From assembly GCF_009617875.1 (NCBI RefSeq), contig NZ_BLAV01000001.1, positions 62,001-126,000 on the forward strand: a DNA stretch of 64,000 nucleotides, read 5' to 3'. Of the stretch, positions 56,808 through 64,000 are shown piece by piece (within the stretch, counting starts at the first letter, position 1; each line of letters starts with the position of its first letter). The position numbers and the translations under genes were made by a program. This DNA is from Prolixibacter sp. NT017 (lineage in GTDB: Bacteria > Bacteroidota > Bacteroidia > Bacteroidales > Prolixibacteraceae). The notes below the pieces were generated by a model. It ran no database searches and was not told the DNA's origin. It saw only the letters and a list, made by a program, of their open reading frames with translations.

Positions 56808-59800
56808 TTATTGGTTGGAACGAATGGAATCAGTAGAGGAAGTTGCGACAGAATCCTGCTGACTTTGTGCCGCGGATTGTGCTTTCTGTTTTGCTTCCAA
56901 ATCTTTCAGATAAAGTTCCGACTCCTTGATGATTCCATCGTCGGGCTCTCCGTAATTATCGATGATACTCTGGAGCGTATGTGTTGCCTGGAACAGGTCA
57001 CCCTCTTTTTCATAAACATGAGCCAGCAGAATGAAGCTTTTGGCCAGCCAATATTGGTGTGGCGTATTCTTATCGATGAAACTCATCACCTCATTCTCGG
57101 CTGCTTTCAATTGGTTGTGGTCGTAATAGTACTTACACACCTGGTATTTCGCCTCGGCACCTTCGGCCGTTTTGGTATCCTTCGATAACTTGCGGAATAG
57201 CGTATACGCTTTAGTTGGCTCGTTGAGTGTCAGATAAGTCTTGGCTGCTTTGTATTCCGCTTCACGCGAAATTTCTTCCGGTACTTTTTCCGTATTCCGG
57301 ATTTGCCAGCCTGCTTCGGTTACCGCCTGATAATTTTTCAGTTCGTAATTGCTGCGCAGTATTCCCGTGAGGGCAGTCAGATTATCTTTCGAATTGTTCG
57401 ACTGTTTTTCGAGGCGCGTGTATAGCGCAAGCGCCTTGTTGTAGTCTTTTTCCCGGTAGGCGATCTCAGATGCTTTCAACAATGCCGGCTCAGAGAAAAT
57501 GTTATCACCACGACTCAGCACATAATCATAATCGACAGCAGCCTGCTGAAGGTTTTGTTGATTGTAGTACAGCTCTCCGCGGTAAAAATGTGCATTGATG
57601 GCAAACGCTCCGTCGGGGAAGCGACTGAGATAACTGGTCAGCGCATCCATTGCTTTGGGACTTTGCTTCATGTAGAGATTTTCAGCCGAAGTGTACAGCA
57701 ACGAATCCTGTTCCGATTGAGAAGGAGTAGCTGTTTTTCCCAAACTTTGAGCATATGTGAAGTAATCTTCCACCTGGTTCATCTCCACATAATTGTTCCG
57801 GATTCCGGTTAATGCAGCTTTGGCTTCCGGGGTATTCGCGTATTTCTCAACTACCTGTTTGTAGTAGGAAAGAGAGTTGTTGTAATCGTTTTCGTTGAAA
57901 CTGATAAGTCCCAATTGTAGCAGCGCTTTCGGCTGATATGGGCTGTTTGGGTAATTGACCAGCAAATTCTTGAAGCTCTTCTTCGCGTTGTCATCGTTAT
58001 GGGCCCGTTCCCAGGCACGACCGGTTTCGAAAATGGCATCATCGCGATAGCGCGAATCGGGGAACTGAACCTGCAACTTATTCAGGTCGTTGATTTTTTG
58101 CTGTTGCTTATGCAGAAGACCATAGCAGAAAGCCGTTTGAAACAGTGCATAGTCTGCATCGTAGGTGTTCATGTGGTACGCCTTCTGATACTGAGCAATC
58201 GCATCCTGGAAATTGCGCTGTACATAAGCACAATCGCCTAACCGGTTGTATGCATCGGCTACCTGCTTCGGATCTTTGTCGTGCGGGAAGGTGAGGAATT
58301 TCCGGAACCAACTGGCAGCCTGACCATATTTTTCCTGATCGAAATAGGCATAACCGATATTGTAGTTCGAAAGTGCATATTCCTTCTTCATTCGGTATGA
58401 ACCGGCTGTTGTCTGGAAGCGGCGGTAATCGAGTATTGCGGCTTCCTTATCGTTCAGGCGATATTCCGCTTCCCCTTTCCAGTAATAAGACAGCGCTTTC
58501 AATTCGTCGTTGTATTGGCTATACTGTAGTGACTTATTGAATAATTCAATAGCCTGCTTTAGCTTCGTATCGCGGAAAAATTCCAGTGCACGATAGTAGG
58601 CTACCCGCTGATATGCTTTTTTAATGGCCGGACTTTTCACTTTGATTTTATCCAGCGACGCCAGCGCATCCTTGTAGTTACGGGTCGTCATGAAAACCTT
58701 CACGAGATAGTCATAAGCTACATCGTTTCGCTCCGAATTGGGATACAGTGTGATGTATTTGTCGAATGCCTTGATGGCTTCGTTAAAGGGGGAATAATCC
58801 AGCTCGTAAGTGATTTTGGCATACTGGAACAAAGCATCTTCCTTGATTTTCGGGTCGAAACTCATTTCCGATGCATTGGAGAACGCCATCATCGCTTTTT
58901 GCTTCTGACCATCTTTCAGGTAGGCTCCTGCCAAATGATAATAGGCATTTTGTGCTACAGCATCTTTATCGCGTGTGGCCCGTTCGATATTGGCGATGGC
59001 TTGTTTGTAATCGCCGGTCTCGTATTGACACATCCCGATGATGTAATAATCATCCGTGGTCGGTTTTTCCGTGTTCTTCATGTAATCATTCAAATACGGA
59101 AGAGCTTTGCTGTATTGGTCCTTTTGAAACCAGGAGTCTCCGATGATTTTGGAGATATCGATTTTTCGTTCGGGCGATGCAGCTTTCAATAATGGCGGAG
59201 CCATTTTGATCACCTCGTCATATTTCTTTTGCATGAAATAGATTTGTGCCGTATAGAAAGGTACAATTCCCGAGTACTGCGGATCGTCCTTCAGTTTCTG
59301 GAATTCTAACAGCGCCGTTTCGTAGTTTCCTTCAAGGTAGTTGATGTGCGCCCAGTAATATGCGGCTGCACGGGAAAACTTGCCCCGTTTGTTTTTCAAA
59401 TCGTAGAAATAGGTTTTGGCCTTTTCGTTCTCTCCGTTGTCCAGGTAACAATACCCCAATTTGAATTTATATTCGTCGCTTTCTGCTCTGGGCAACAGGT
59501 ATGCGTCCACCTTTTCATAGTCGCGCATGGCTTGCCGGTAGCGCTTGTTGGCAAACTCCACATTGGCCAGTCGAAAATGCGCCATGGAAATTTGTGGCGA
59601 ATTGGGATACTTGTCAATGAAGTCTTCCAACTCTTCTTTCCCATTCCTGTTTCCCATTTCCAAAGCACAAACAGCTTTGTAGTAGGTCGCTTCGGCAAAC
59701 ATCCCTGACGAAGGCTCGCTCTGTTTGATGATTTTATTGAACTCGTGGTAAGCCGAGCTGAATTTTCGTGTCTGGAAAAGCTCCAGTGCTGTACGGTAAG

Positions 59801-59903
59801 TTTCGTCAATACCGGTTGGACTGGTTACCGGTTGCGCATAAGTTGCCAAGGTAACAAGCAGTATCAATCCAAGCGTAAAAAACGATCTAGCTATGAATTT
59901 CAT
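56808..59903 (-). CDS. Large periplasmic tetratricopeptide-repeat protein
   Basis: A 1031-residue exported protein (signal peptide ending at TYAQ) composed almost wholly of tetratricopeptide repeats from about residue 30 to 990, with motifs such as ALEMGNRNGKEELEDFIDKYPNSP and QAIELFNKSLQYSQY. Some repeats resemble the BamD/CpoB-type TPRs found in outer-membrane assembly. The end is a Q/S-rich tail (KAQSAAQSQQDSVATSS). It lies 12 bp upstream of the barrel gene, suggesting that it scaffolds or assembles it. Function is inferred from architecture only. Confidence 0.85.
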   Translation of the reverse strand: MKFIARSFFTLGLILLVTLATYAQPVTSPTGIDETYRTALELFQTRKFSSAYHEFNKIIKQSEPSSGMFAEATYYKAVCALEMGNRNGKEELEDFIDKYPNSPQISMAHFRLANVEFANKRYRQAMRDYEKVDAYLLPRAESDEYKFKLGYCYLDNGENEKAKTYFYDLKNKRGKFSRAAAYYWAHINYLEGNYETALLEFQKLKDDPQYSGIVPFYTAQIYFMQKKYDEVIKMAPPLLKAASPERKIDISKIIGDSWFQKDQYSKALPYLNDYMKNTEKPTTDDYYIIGMCQYETGDYKQAIANIERATRDKDAVAQNAYYHLAGAYLKDGQKQKAMMAFSNASEMSFDPKIKEDALFQYAKITYELDYSPFNEAIKAFDKYITLYPNSERNDVAYDYLVKVFMTTRNYKDALASLDKIKVKSPAIKKAYQRVAYYRALEFFRDTKLKQAIELFNKSLQYSQYNDELKALSYYWKGEAEYRLNDKEAAILDYRRFQTTAGSYRMKKEYALSNYNIGYAYFDQEKYGQAASWFRKFLTFPHDKDPKQVADAYNRLGDCAYVQRNFQDAIAQYQKAYHMNTYDADYALFQTAFCYGLLHKQQQKINDLNKLQVQFPDSRYRDDAIFETGRAWERAHNDDNAKKSFKNLLVNYPNSPYQPKALLQLGLISFNENDYNNSLSYYKQVVEKYANTPEAKAALTGIRNNYVEMNQVEDYFTYAQSLGKTATPSQSEQDSLLYTSAENLYMKQSPKAMDALTSYLSRFPDGAFAINAHFYRGELYYNQQNLQQAAVDYDYVLSRGDNIFSEPALLKASEIAYREKDYNKALALYTRLEKQSNNSKDNLTALTGILRSNYELKNYQAVTEAGWQIRNTEKVPEEISREAEYKAAKTYLTLNEPTKAYTLFRKLSKDTKTAEGAEAKYQVCKYYYDHNQLKAAENEVMSFIDKNTPHQYWLAKSFILLAHVYEKEGDLFQATHTLQSIIDNYGEPDDGIIKESELYLKDLEAKQKAQSAAQSQQDSVATSSTDSIRSNQ

Positions 59904-60006
59904 GTGATTTTTTTTCTAATCTGATTTTACAGGGTGTAATCAGGTTAAACACTGTTCGTTTTGGTTTAAAGAAGAGAATCCACACAATTGTTCCGCAAAA
60001 AAAACT

Positions 60007-60014
60007 TAGTTTTG
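60007..60014 (+). promoter_or_regulatory. Promoter -7 element (TAGTTTTG) for ftsE
   Basis: TAGTTTTG matches TAnnTTTG and lies 53 nt before the GTG start of the FtsE-like gene, in the region shared with the divergent TPR gene. A TTG at 59988 has only 16 nt spacing, so the -33 element is uncertain. Confidence 0.45.
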
Positions 60015-60067
60015 TCTGAAGCGGCCTCTTACAAAAATATAATTTTCACTTAAACTTTCGATTACTG

Positions 60068-60787
60068 GTGGAAGCAATCATTGAACTAAAAGGTGCAGAT
60101 ATTTATCAACGAGAGAATCTGATTCTGAAAGACGTTAGTCTTCAGGTAGAAAAGGGCGAATTCCTGTACATTATCGGGAAAGTGGGAAGTGGTAAATCCA
60201 GCCTTCTGAAAACCTTCTATGTCGAATTGCCCCTGATTGAAGGCGAAGGAGAAGTGGCTGGTTACAAGCTGCAAGCCATCAAACGGAAGCATATTCCGCT
60301 ACTGCGAAGGAAATTAGGAATCGTTTTTCAGGATTTCCAATTGCTGATCGATCGGAGTGTTTATAAGAATCTGGAATTTGTATTGAAGGCAACCGGTTGG
60401 AAACAGGAGCGCGCTATCAGAGACCGCATTCGCGAAGTGCTCGAGATTGTCGACATGCCGCATTCGGGCTCGAAGATGCCGCACCAGTTGTCGGGAGGTG
60501 AGCAGCAACGTATTGTCATTGCGCGGGCTTTGCTGAATAATCCGGAGATTATTCTGGCCGATGAGCCTACCGGAAACCTGGATCCGGAAACGTCGGAGTC
60601 GCTTCTGAATGTTTTAAGGGCGATTAATAAAGAGGGGAAAACCGTTGTTATCGCCACGCACGATTACCCGTTAATCCGGAAGTTTCCGGCCAGGAAAGTA
60701 GCCTGCGAGAACGGTGGTGTTCGTGAAGTAGGAGAAGAAGAGGAAATTATTGATTTTGAATCGTTACTCAACGACGAGCTGTCCTGA
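60068..60787 (+). CDS. ftsE: FtsE-like ABC transporter ATP-binding protein
   Basis: A 239-residue ABC ATPase beginning at GTG 60068 (no closer ATG fits). Walker A is GKVGSGKS (37-44), the signature LSGGEQQR (141-148), Walker B IILADEP (159-165), and the H-loop ATHD. Overall pattern (VFQDFQLL, ADEPTGNLDPETSESLL) matches FtsE, which with FtsX controls septal peptidoglycan hydrolases. FtsX is not adjacent, as is common in Bacteroidota. The 3' end overlaps the convergent glycosyltransferase gene by 24 bp. Confidence 0.88.
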   Translation: MEAIIELKGADIYQRENLILKDVSLQVEKGEFLYIIGKVGSGKSSLLKTFYVELPLIEGEGEVAGYKLQAIKRKHIPLLRRKLGIVFQDFQLLIDRSVYKNLEFVLKATGWKQERAIRDRIREVLEIVDMPHSGSKMPHQLSGGEQQRIVIARALLNNPEIILADEPTGNLDPETSESLLNVLRAINKEGKTVVIATHDYPLIRKFPARKVACENGGVREVGEEEEIIDFESLLNDELS

Positions 60788-61906
60788 TTCCTCCAGGAAG
60801 GGCGCATAAATGGCTGCCAGTTTCTTTTCCTCGTTTTCCCAACACAGTTCACGGGCTGCCAGCGAAGCATTTTCCTCCCATATCTTTCTGTACTCTTTGG
60901 CTGAGAACAATTTGTTGATTTGTTGGGCGACAGCTTCGGGGGTTCGCTCTTCCAGTATTTCACCGACTTTGTAATTCTCGACTAAGCTTCGCATTTCCGG
61001 TAAATCGGACACAAGCACCGGAATTCCTGCATGAATATAATCGAACAACTTATTGGGTAACGCAAAGTGATAGCTCAATCCCAAATCTTCTTCCAAAGAA
61101 ATGCCTAAATCGGCTTGTGGTGTCAGGAAGTGGAGCTCGGAAAGGGATAATCTTCCGAGAAAAACGACTTTTCCTCCCAGGTCTTCCCGAATGACCAGTT
61201 CCTGAAGTTCATCCTTCTTATCTCCGTCGCCGGCCAGCAGCAGAATGCTTTTGGGAATGTATTTCATCGCCTGAATCATCATCTCCAGGCCGCGCCCCAT
61301 ATTCAACGCTCCCTGGTAAAGAATGATTTGTTGGTCGCCGAAATCCATTTGTCGGTCGCCCGGAATAAAAGTCACCGGCGAAAATCGTGGCATATTCCGG
61401 ATAACGGTAAACTCTCTCCGGTAAACCGAAGAAAGGCACTCCGAAATAGATTCACTAACGGTGTACGCCGAATGCACATGAGAGAGGGAAAGCTTCTCGA
61501 GCCTTTGCCACATCCTTTTTACCAACGGGCGTTTGATAACTTCCGGAACTTCAGTAAACAATTCGTGGCTGTCGTAAATAACCGGCAACTTACGTAAGCT
61601 CGCTGCTGCTGTTATTCCAGGAAGGGTATCCAGATCATTCGCAACTAAAACGTCATATTTTCCGAAAAGAACATGGAAAAATAGCCGTAAATTGAAGGAG
61701 ACATAAAATACCGGACCTTTGTTGAAGAGTAACCGAAACCTTCGTGTCTGGTAGGGTCTCGACAGGGAACCGCTTTTTTTTAAGCGCCGTCCCAAAAGGG
61801 TTACTTCGAAGCCCATCTTTTGCAGCGATGAGGCAACTTTATGTACTCGGTGATCGCTTACGAGATCATTGGTTGCTGCCAGTAGTATTTTTCGCACAGT
61901 TGTCAA
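60764..61906 (-). CDS. GT4-family glycosyltransferase
   Basis: A 380-residue GT-B glycosyltransferase with the N-terminal segment ANDLDTLPGITAAASL, linker YDSHELFTEVPE and C-terminal sugar-nucleotide region with LSYHFALPNKLFDYIHAGIPVLVSDLPEM, including the E-x7-E-like pattern. It adds a sugar to an envelope or cell-surface glycan. Acceptor and donor are not readable. The stop lies inside the 3' end of ftsE on the other strand. Confidence 0.88.
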   Translation of the reverse strand: MTTVRKILLAATNDLVSDHRVHKVASSLQKMGFEVTLLGRRLKKSGSLSRPYQTRRFRLLFNKGPVFYVSFNLRLFFHVLFGKYDVLVANDLDTLPGITAAASLRKLPVIYDSHELFTEVPEVIKRPLVKRMWQRLEKLSLSHVHSAYTVSESISECLSSVYRREFTVIRNMPRFSPVTFIPGDRQMDFGDQQIILYQGALNMGRGLEMMIQAMKYIPKSILLLAGDGDKKDELQELVIREDLGGKVVFLGRLSLSELHFLTPQADLGISLEEDLGLSYHFALPNKLFDYIHAGIPVLVSDLPEMRSLVENYKVGEILEERTPEAVAQQINKLFSAKEYRKIWEENASLAARELCWENEEKKLAAIYAPFLEESGQLVVE

Positions 61907-61962
61907 ATTCTAGTTGTAACGATACGCAGTTAAAAAGGAAACGTAAATATCACTGCTTCTAT

Positions 61963-61970
61963 TATCTTTG
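61963..61970 (+). promoter_or_regulatory. Promoter -7 element (TATCTTTG) for murB
   Basis: TATCTTTG exactly matches TAnnTTTG, 18 nt before the murB ATG. A clear -33 TTG at the right distance was not found. Confidence 0.55.
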
Positions 61971-61988
61971 CCATCAAAAATTTAAGGT

Positions 61989-63005
61989 ATGTTCATCCTC
62001 TACCACGATTATTCCTTGCTGACCAGGAACACATTTGGAATCGACGTTAAAGCTAAATCTTTTCTCTCATTTTCTGATGCTCAAGGCCTGATCAAGTTTT
62101 ATCAATCGAATCCGGAATACCGTGATATGGAATATTTGATCGTGGGGGGAGGAAGTAACATGTTATTTCTGCACGACGTGGATGAGCTGGTTTTGTCAGC
62201 AGACGTTTCGGGTATTGAGATTTTGAAAGAAGATAAAGAATCGGTTTGGGTGGAAGCTGGTGCGGGCATCGATTGGGACGAGTTCGTTGCATTTTGTGTG
62301 GGCAACCGTTGGGGAGGAGTTGAAAATCTTTCGCTGATTCCGGGGAAAGTTGGAGCGGCTCCTGTCCAGAACATTGGAGCGTACGGTGTTGAAGTCGGTT
62401 CGGTCATCCTGGAGGTTCGCGGAGTGGATATGCAGACATTGCAACAAAAGAGTTTTACCCGCGAAATGTGTCAGTTTTCCTACCGGAATAGTATATTCAA
62501 ACAGGAATGGAAGGGACGCTTTGTGGTCACTTCGGTGGTGTTCGAACTGAATAAAAAACCGGAATTCAAACTGGATTATGGCGATGTGGTAGCCGAAGCG
62601 GAGCGTCTGGGAAACGTGTCTCACTCGACTATTCGACGAGCGGTTATCGCTATCCGGGAACGGAAATTACCCGACCCGGAAATTATTGGAAATGCCGGTA
62701 GTTTTTTCAAGAATCCTGTGGTCGAGGAAGAAACAGCCAATGCATTAAAAGCAAAATATCCCGAAATCCCGCTATATCCGGCTGGTGTTGGAAAGGTGAA
62801 AATCGCTGCCGCCTGGTTGATTGAAAAGGCAGGCTGGAAAGGAAAACGCGTTGGCCAGGCTGGCGTGCACGACCGCCAGGCACTGGTGCTGGTCAATCAT
62901 GGTGGTGCCACCGGACAGGAAATCTTCGAACTGTCGGAACAGATCCGGATCGATGTTGAAAATAAATTTGCGATTCAACTCGAACGCGAGGTGAACGTCA
63001 TCTGA
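61989..63005 (+). CDS. murB: UDP-N-acetylenolpyruvoylglucosamine reductase
   Basis: A 338-residue cytoplasmic flavoenzyme of type I. The FAD-binding segments are VGGGSNMLF and GSVILEV near IPGKVGAAPVQNIGAYGVE; the catalytic serine is S238 in GSFFKNP; the C-terminal QAGVHDRQALVLVNHG is typical of the family. It makes UDP-MurNAc, the first committed peptidoglycan unit. The next gene, mltG, is convergent with it, 17 bp away. Confidence 0.96.
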   Translation: MFILYHDYSLLTRNTFGIDVKAKSFLSFSDAQGLIKFYQSNPEYRDMEYLIVGGGSNMLFLHDVDELVLSADVSGIEILKEDKESVWVEAGAGIDWDEFVAFCVGNRWGGVENLSLIPGKVGAAPVQNIGAYGVEVGSVILEVRGVDMQTLQQKSFTREMCQFSYRNSIFKQEWKGRFVVTSVVFELNKKPEFKLDYGDVVAEAERLGNVSHSTIRRAVIAIRERKLPDPEIIGNAGSFFKNPVVEEETANALKAKYPEIPLYPAGVGKVKIAAAWLIEKAGWKGKRVGQAGVHDRQALVLVNHGGATGQEIFELSEQIRIDVENKFAIQLEREVNVI

Positions 63006-63022
63006 TAAACTACTTTCCCGGA

Positions 63023-64000
63023 TTATTTAAAAATGCGGTTTTTGTTCAATGCCCGTTGGTAACGGGCCGCATTCCGGTTGTGTTCCCGCAAGGTTCTTGA
63101 GAAATTGTGGTACCCCGAAAAATCTTCCTTCGCACAGAAATAGAGATATTTACTTTTCTCGTAGTTCAGTACCGCCTCAATGCTTTTCGGATTCGGGAAA
63201 TTGATGGGGCCGGGAGGTAATCCTTTGTATTTGTATGTATTGTAAGGCGAATCAATTTCGAGGTGTTGATTGAGAACGCGTTTGATGCTAAAATCACCAA
63301 CAGCAAATTTTACAGTTGGATCGGCCTGCAACCGCCAGCCACGTTTCAACCGGTTGATGTAAACACCGGCAATTTTATGCATCTCATCCGGTTTCACGGT
63401 TTCTTCCTGGACGATTGACGCCAGCGTTGTTGCCTGAACAGGAGTCATTCCTGCCGCTTCAGCTTTCTTTTTCCGCTCGTCTGTCCAAAAACGATCATAT
63501 TCCTGATGCATGCGATCCACAAATTCCGCGGGTGTTGTTGTCCAGTACAATTCGTAGGTATTGGGAATAAACATGGCCGGGAAAGCAGCGTAAGTAAAGC
63601 CGTATTTCTTTGCTTCGGCGGTGTCGGTTAGCATTTTTAAAAAAGCAGTCGAATCTGCTTCCATGTAGTGAGCCAGTCGGCCCGCCAAATCTTTCCGGAA
63701 ACGGATATTGTTGAATGTCACTTTGATAGGCGTTTGAGCTCCTGAGCGTAACACGTCAACCAGTTTGTTGTTGCTCCAACCTTTTTCCAGTTTGTAGGCA
63801 CCGGGTTTGATTAAATCCGGATACTTTTTCTTGTTGGCTACCCATTTGATGGATTTGTAGTTGGCCAAGAAATCACCCGCCTTCAGCGAATCGATCACCT
63901 GGTCATAAGTTGCACCATCGGGAATGTATACAAAACCCGAGTGTTTTACATTATTCTCGAAAATGTATCCATACAACTGGAAAGCACGAATGCCAACCAC
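63023..64000 (-). CDS. mltG: Endolytic murein transglycosylase MltG, partial (5' end outside window)
   Basis: The visible 325 residues end at the stop codon at 63023 and run off the window on the minus strand. The first frame codon here (GTG) is not necessarily the true start. The conserved LASIVQEET motif carries the catalytic glutamate, and IPNTYELYW and LPPGPINFPN are family hallmarks. MltG cuts nascent glycan strands to set their length. The upstream membrane anchor is missing from this window. It is convergent with murB. Confidence 0.93.
   Translation of the reverse strand: MVGIRAFQLYGYIFENNVKHSGFVYIPDGATYDQVIDSLKAGDFLANYKSIKWVANKKKYPDLIKPGAYKLEKGWSNNKLVDVLRSGAQTPIKVTFNNIRFRKDLAGRLAHYMEADSTAFLKMLTDTAEAKKYGFTYAAFPAMFIPNTYELYWTTTPAEFVDRMHQEYDRFWTDERKKKAEAAGMTPVQATTLASIVQEETVKPDEMHKIAGVYINRLKRGWRLQADPTVKFAVGDFSIKRVLNQHLEIDSPYNTYKYKGLPPGPINFPNPKSIEAVLNYEKSKYLYFCAKEDFSGYHNFSRTLREHNRNAARYQRALNKNRIFK

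Overview
This 64 kb window is a chromosomal segment of a Bacteroidota bacterium, most likely a marine or sediment Marinilabiliales/Prolixibacteraceae-type organism; the lineage is inferred. The sequence supports Bacteroidota through a polysaccharide utilisation locus (PUL) with a hybrid two-component regulator and a SusC/SusD pair, a short 286-residue primary sigma factor, a promoter of the Bacteroidota type (TTG, 20 nt, TAnnTTTG) in front of that sigma gene, and start codons with little Shine-Dalgarno signal. I saw no tRNA, rRNA, CRISPR array, prophage or transposase gene.

Layout. 0-5.4 kb: the 3' end of a glycyl-radical hydroxyproline dehydratase, a trans-3-hydroxyproline dehydratase, an exported serine peptidase, an AGCS amino-acid:sodium symporter and a membrane-anchored thioredoxin. 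The first four form a plausible collagen/hydroxyproline peptide module. 5.4-10.7 kb: GH2 beta-glucuronidase, DUF819 membrane protein, a MITE-like palindromic element, PPK2 and an exported redoxin. 10.7-11.7 kb: REP-like palindromes and a large array of 21-bp units (array A). 11.7-28.6 kb: glycan locus with GH27 alpha-galactosidase, HTCS regulator, an unassigned six-hairpin glycosidase-like protein, SusC, SusD, GH130, an MFS transporter and a second unassigned lipoprotein enzyme. 28.7-29.1 kb: array B. 29.1-36.7 kb: LytTR/LytS pair and an RND efflux operon. 36.9-43.7 kb: OvoA (ovothiol synthesis), small membrane proteins, AspC, a monooxygenase-like protein, a HAD phosphatase and an EEP-family lipoprotein. 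43.7-44.1 kb: array C. 44.1-54.7 kb: uvrB, rpoD, htrA, dapF, a sensor kinase, a LOG protein and gyrB. 55.0-64.0 kb: an outer-membrane barrel/TPR pair, ftsE, a GT4 glycosyltransferase, murB and partial mltG.

How the genes work together. The PUL would bind and import a glycan through SusC/SusD, cut it with periplasmic and lipid-anchored enzymes, move short oligosaccharides through the MFS carrier and break them with GH130; the HTCS regulator senses a product and probably acts at a direct repeat found upstream of the first PUL gene. The final third is mostly housekeeping (repair, transcription, envelope and peptidoglycan).

The most unusual signal is a set of three intergenic arrays (A 10.87-11.52 kb, B 28.74-29.10 kb, C 43.72-44.07 kb). 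They share no consensus, but all are built from units of about 21 bp, two turns of B-DNA. Arrays A and C keep an exact 21-bp register over 12 to 18 units, and array A switches strand midway. I know of no described element that fits them.
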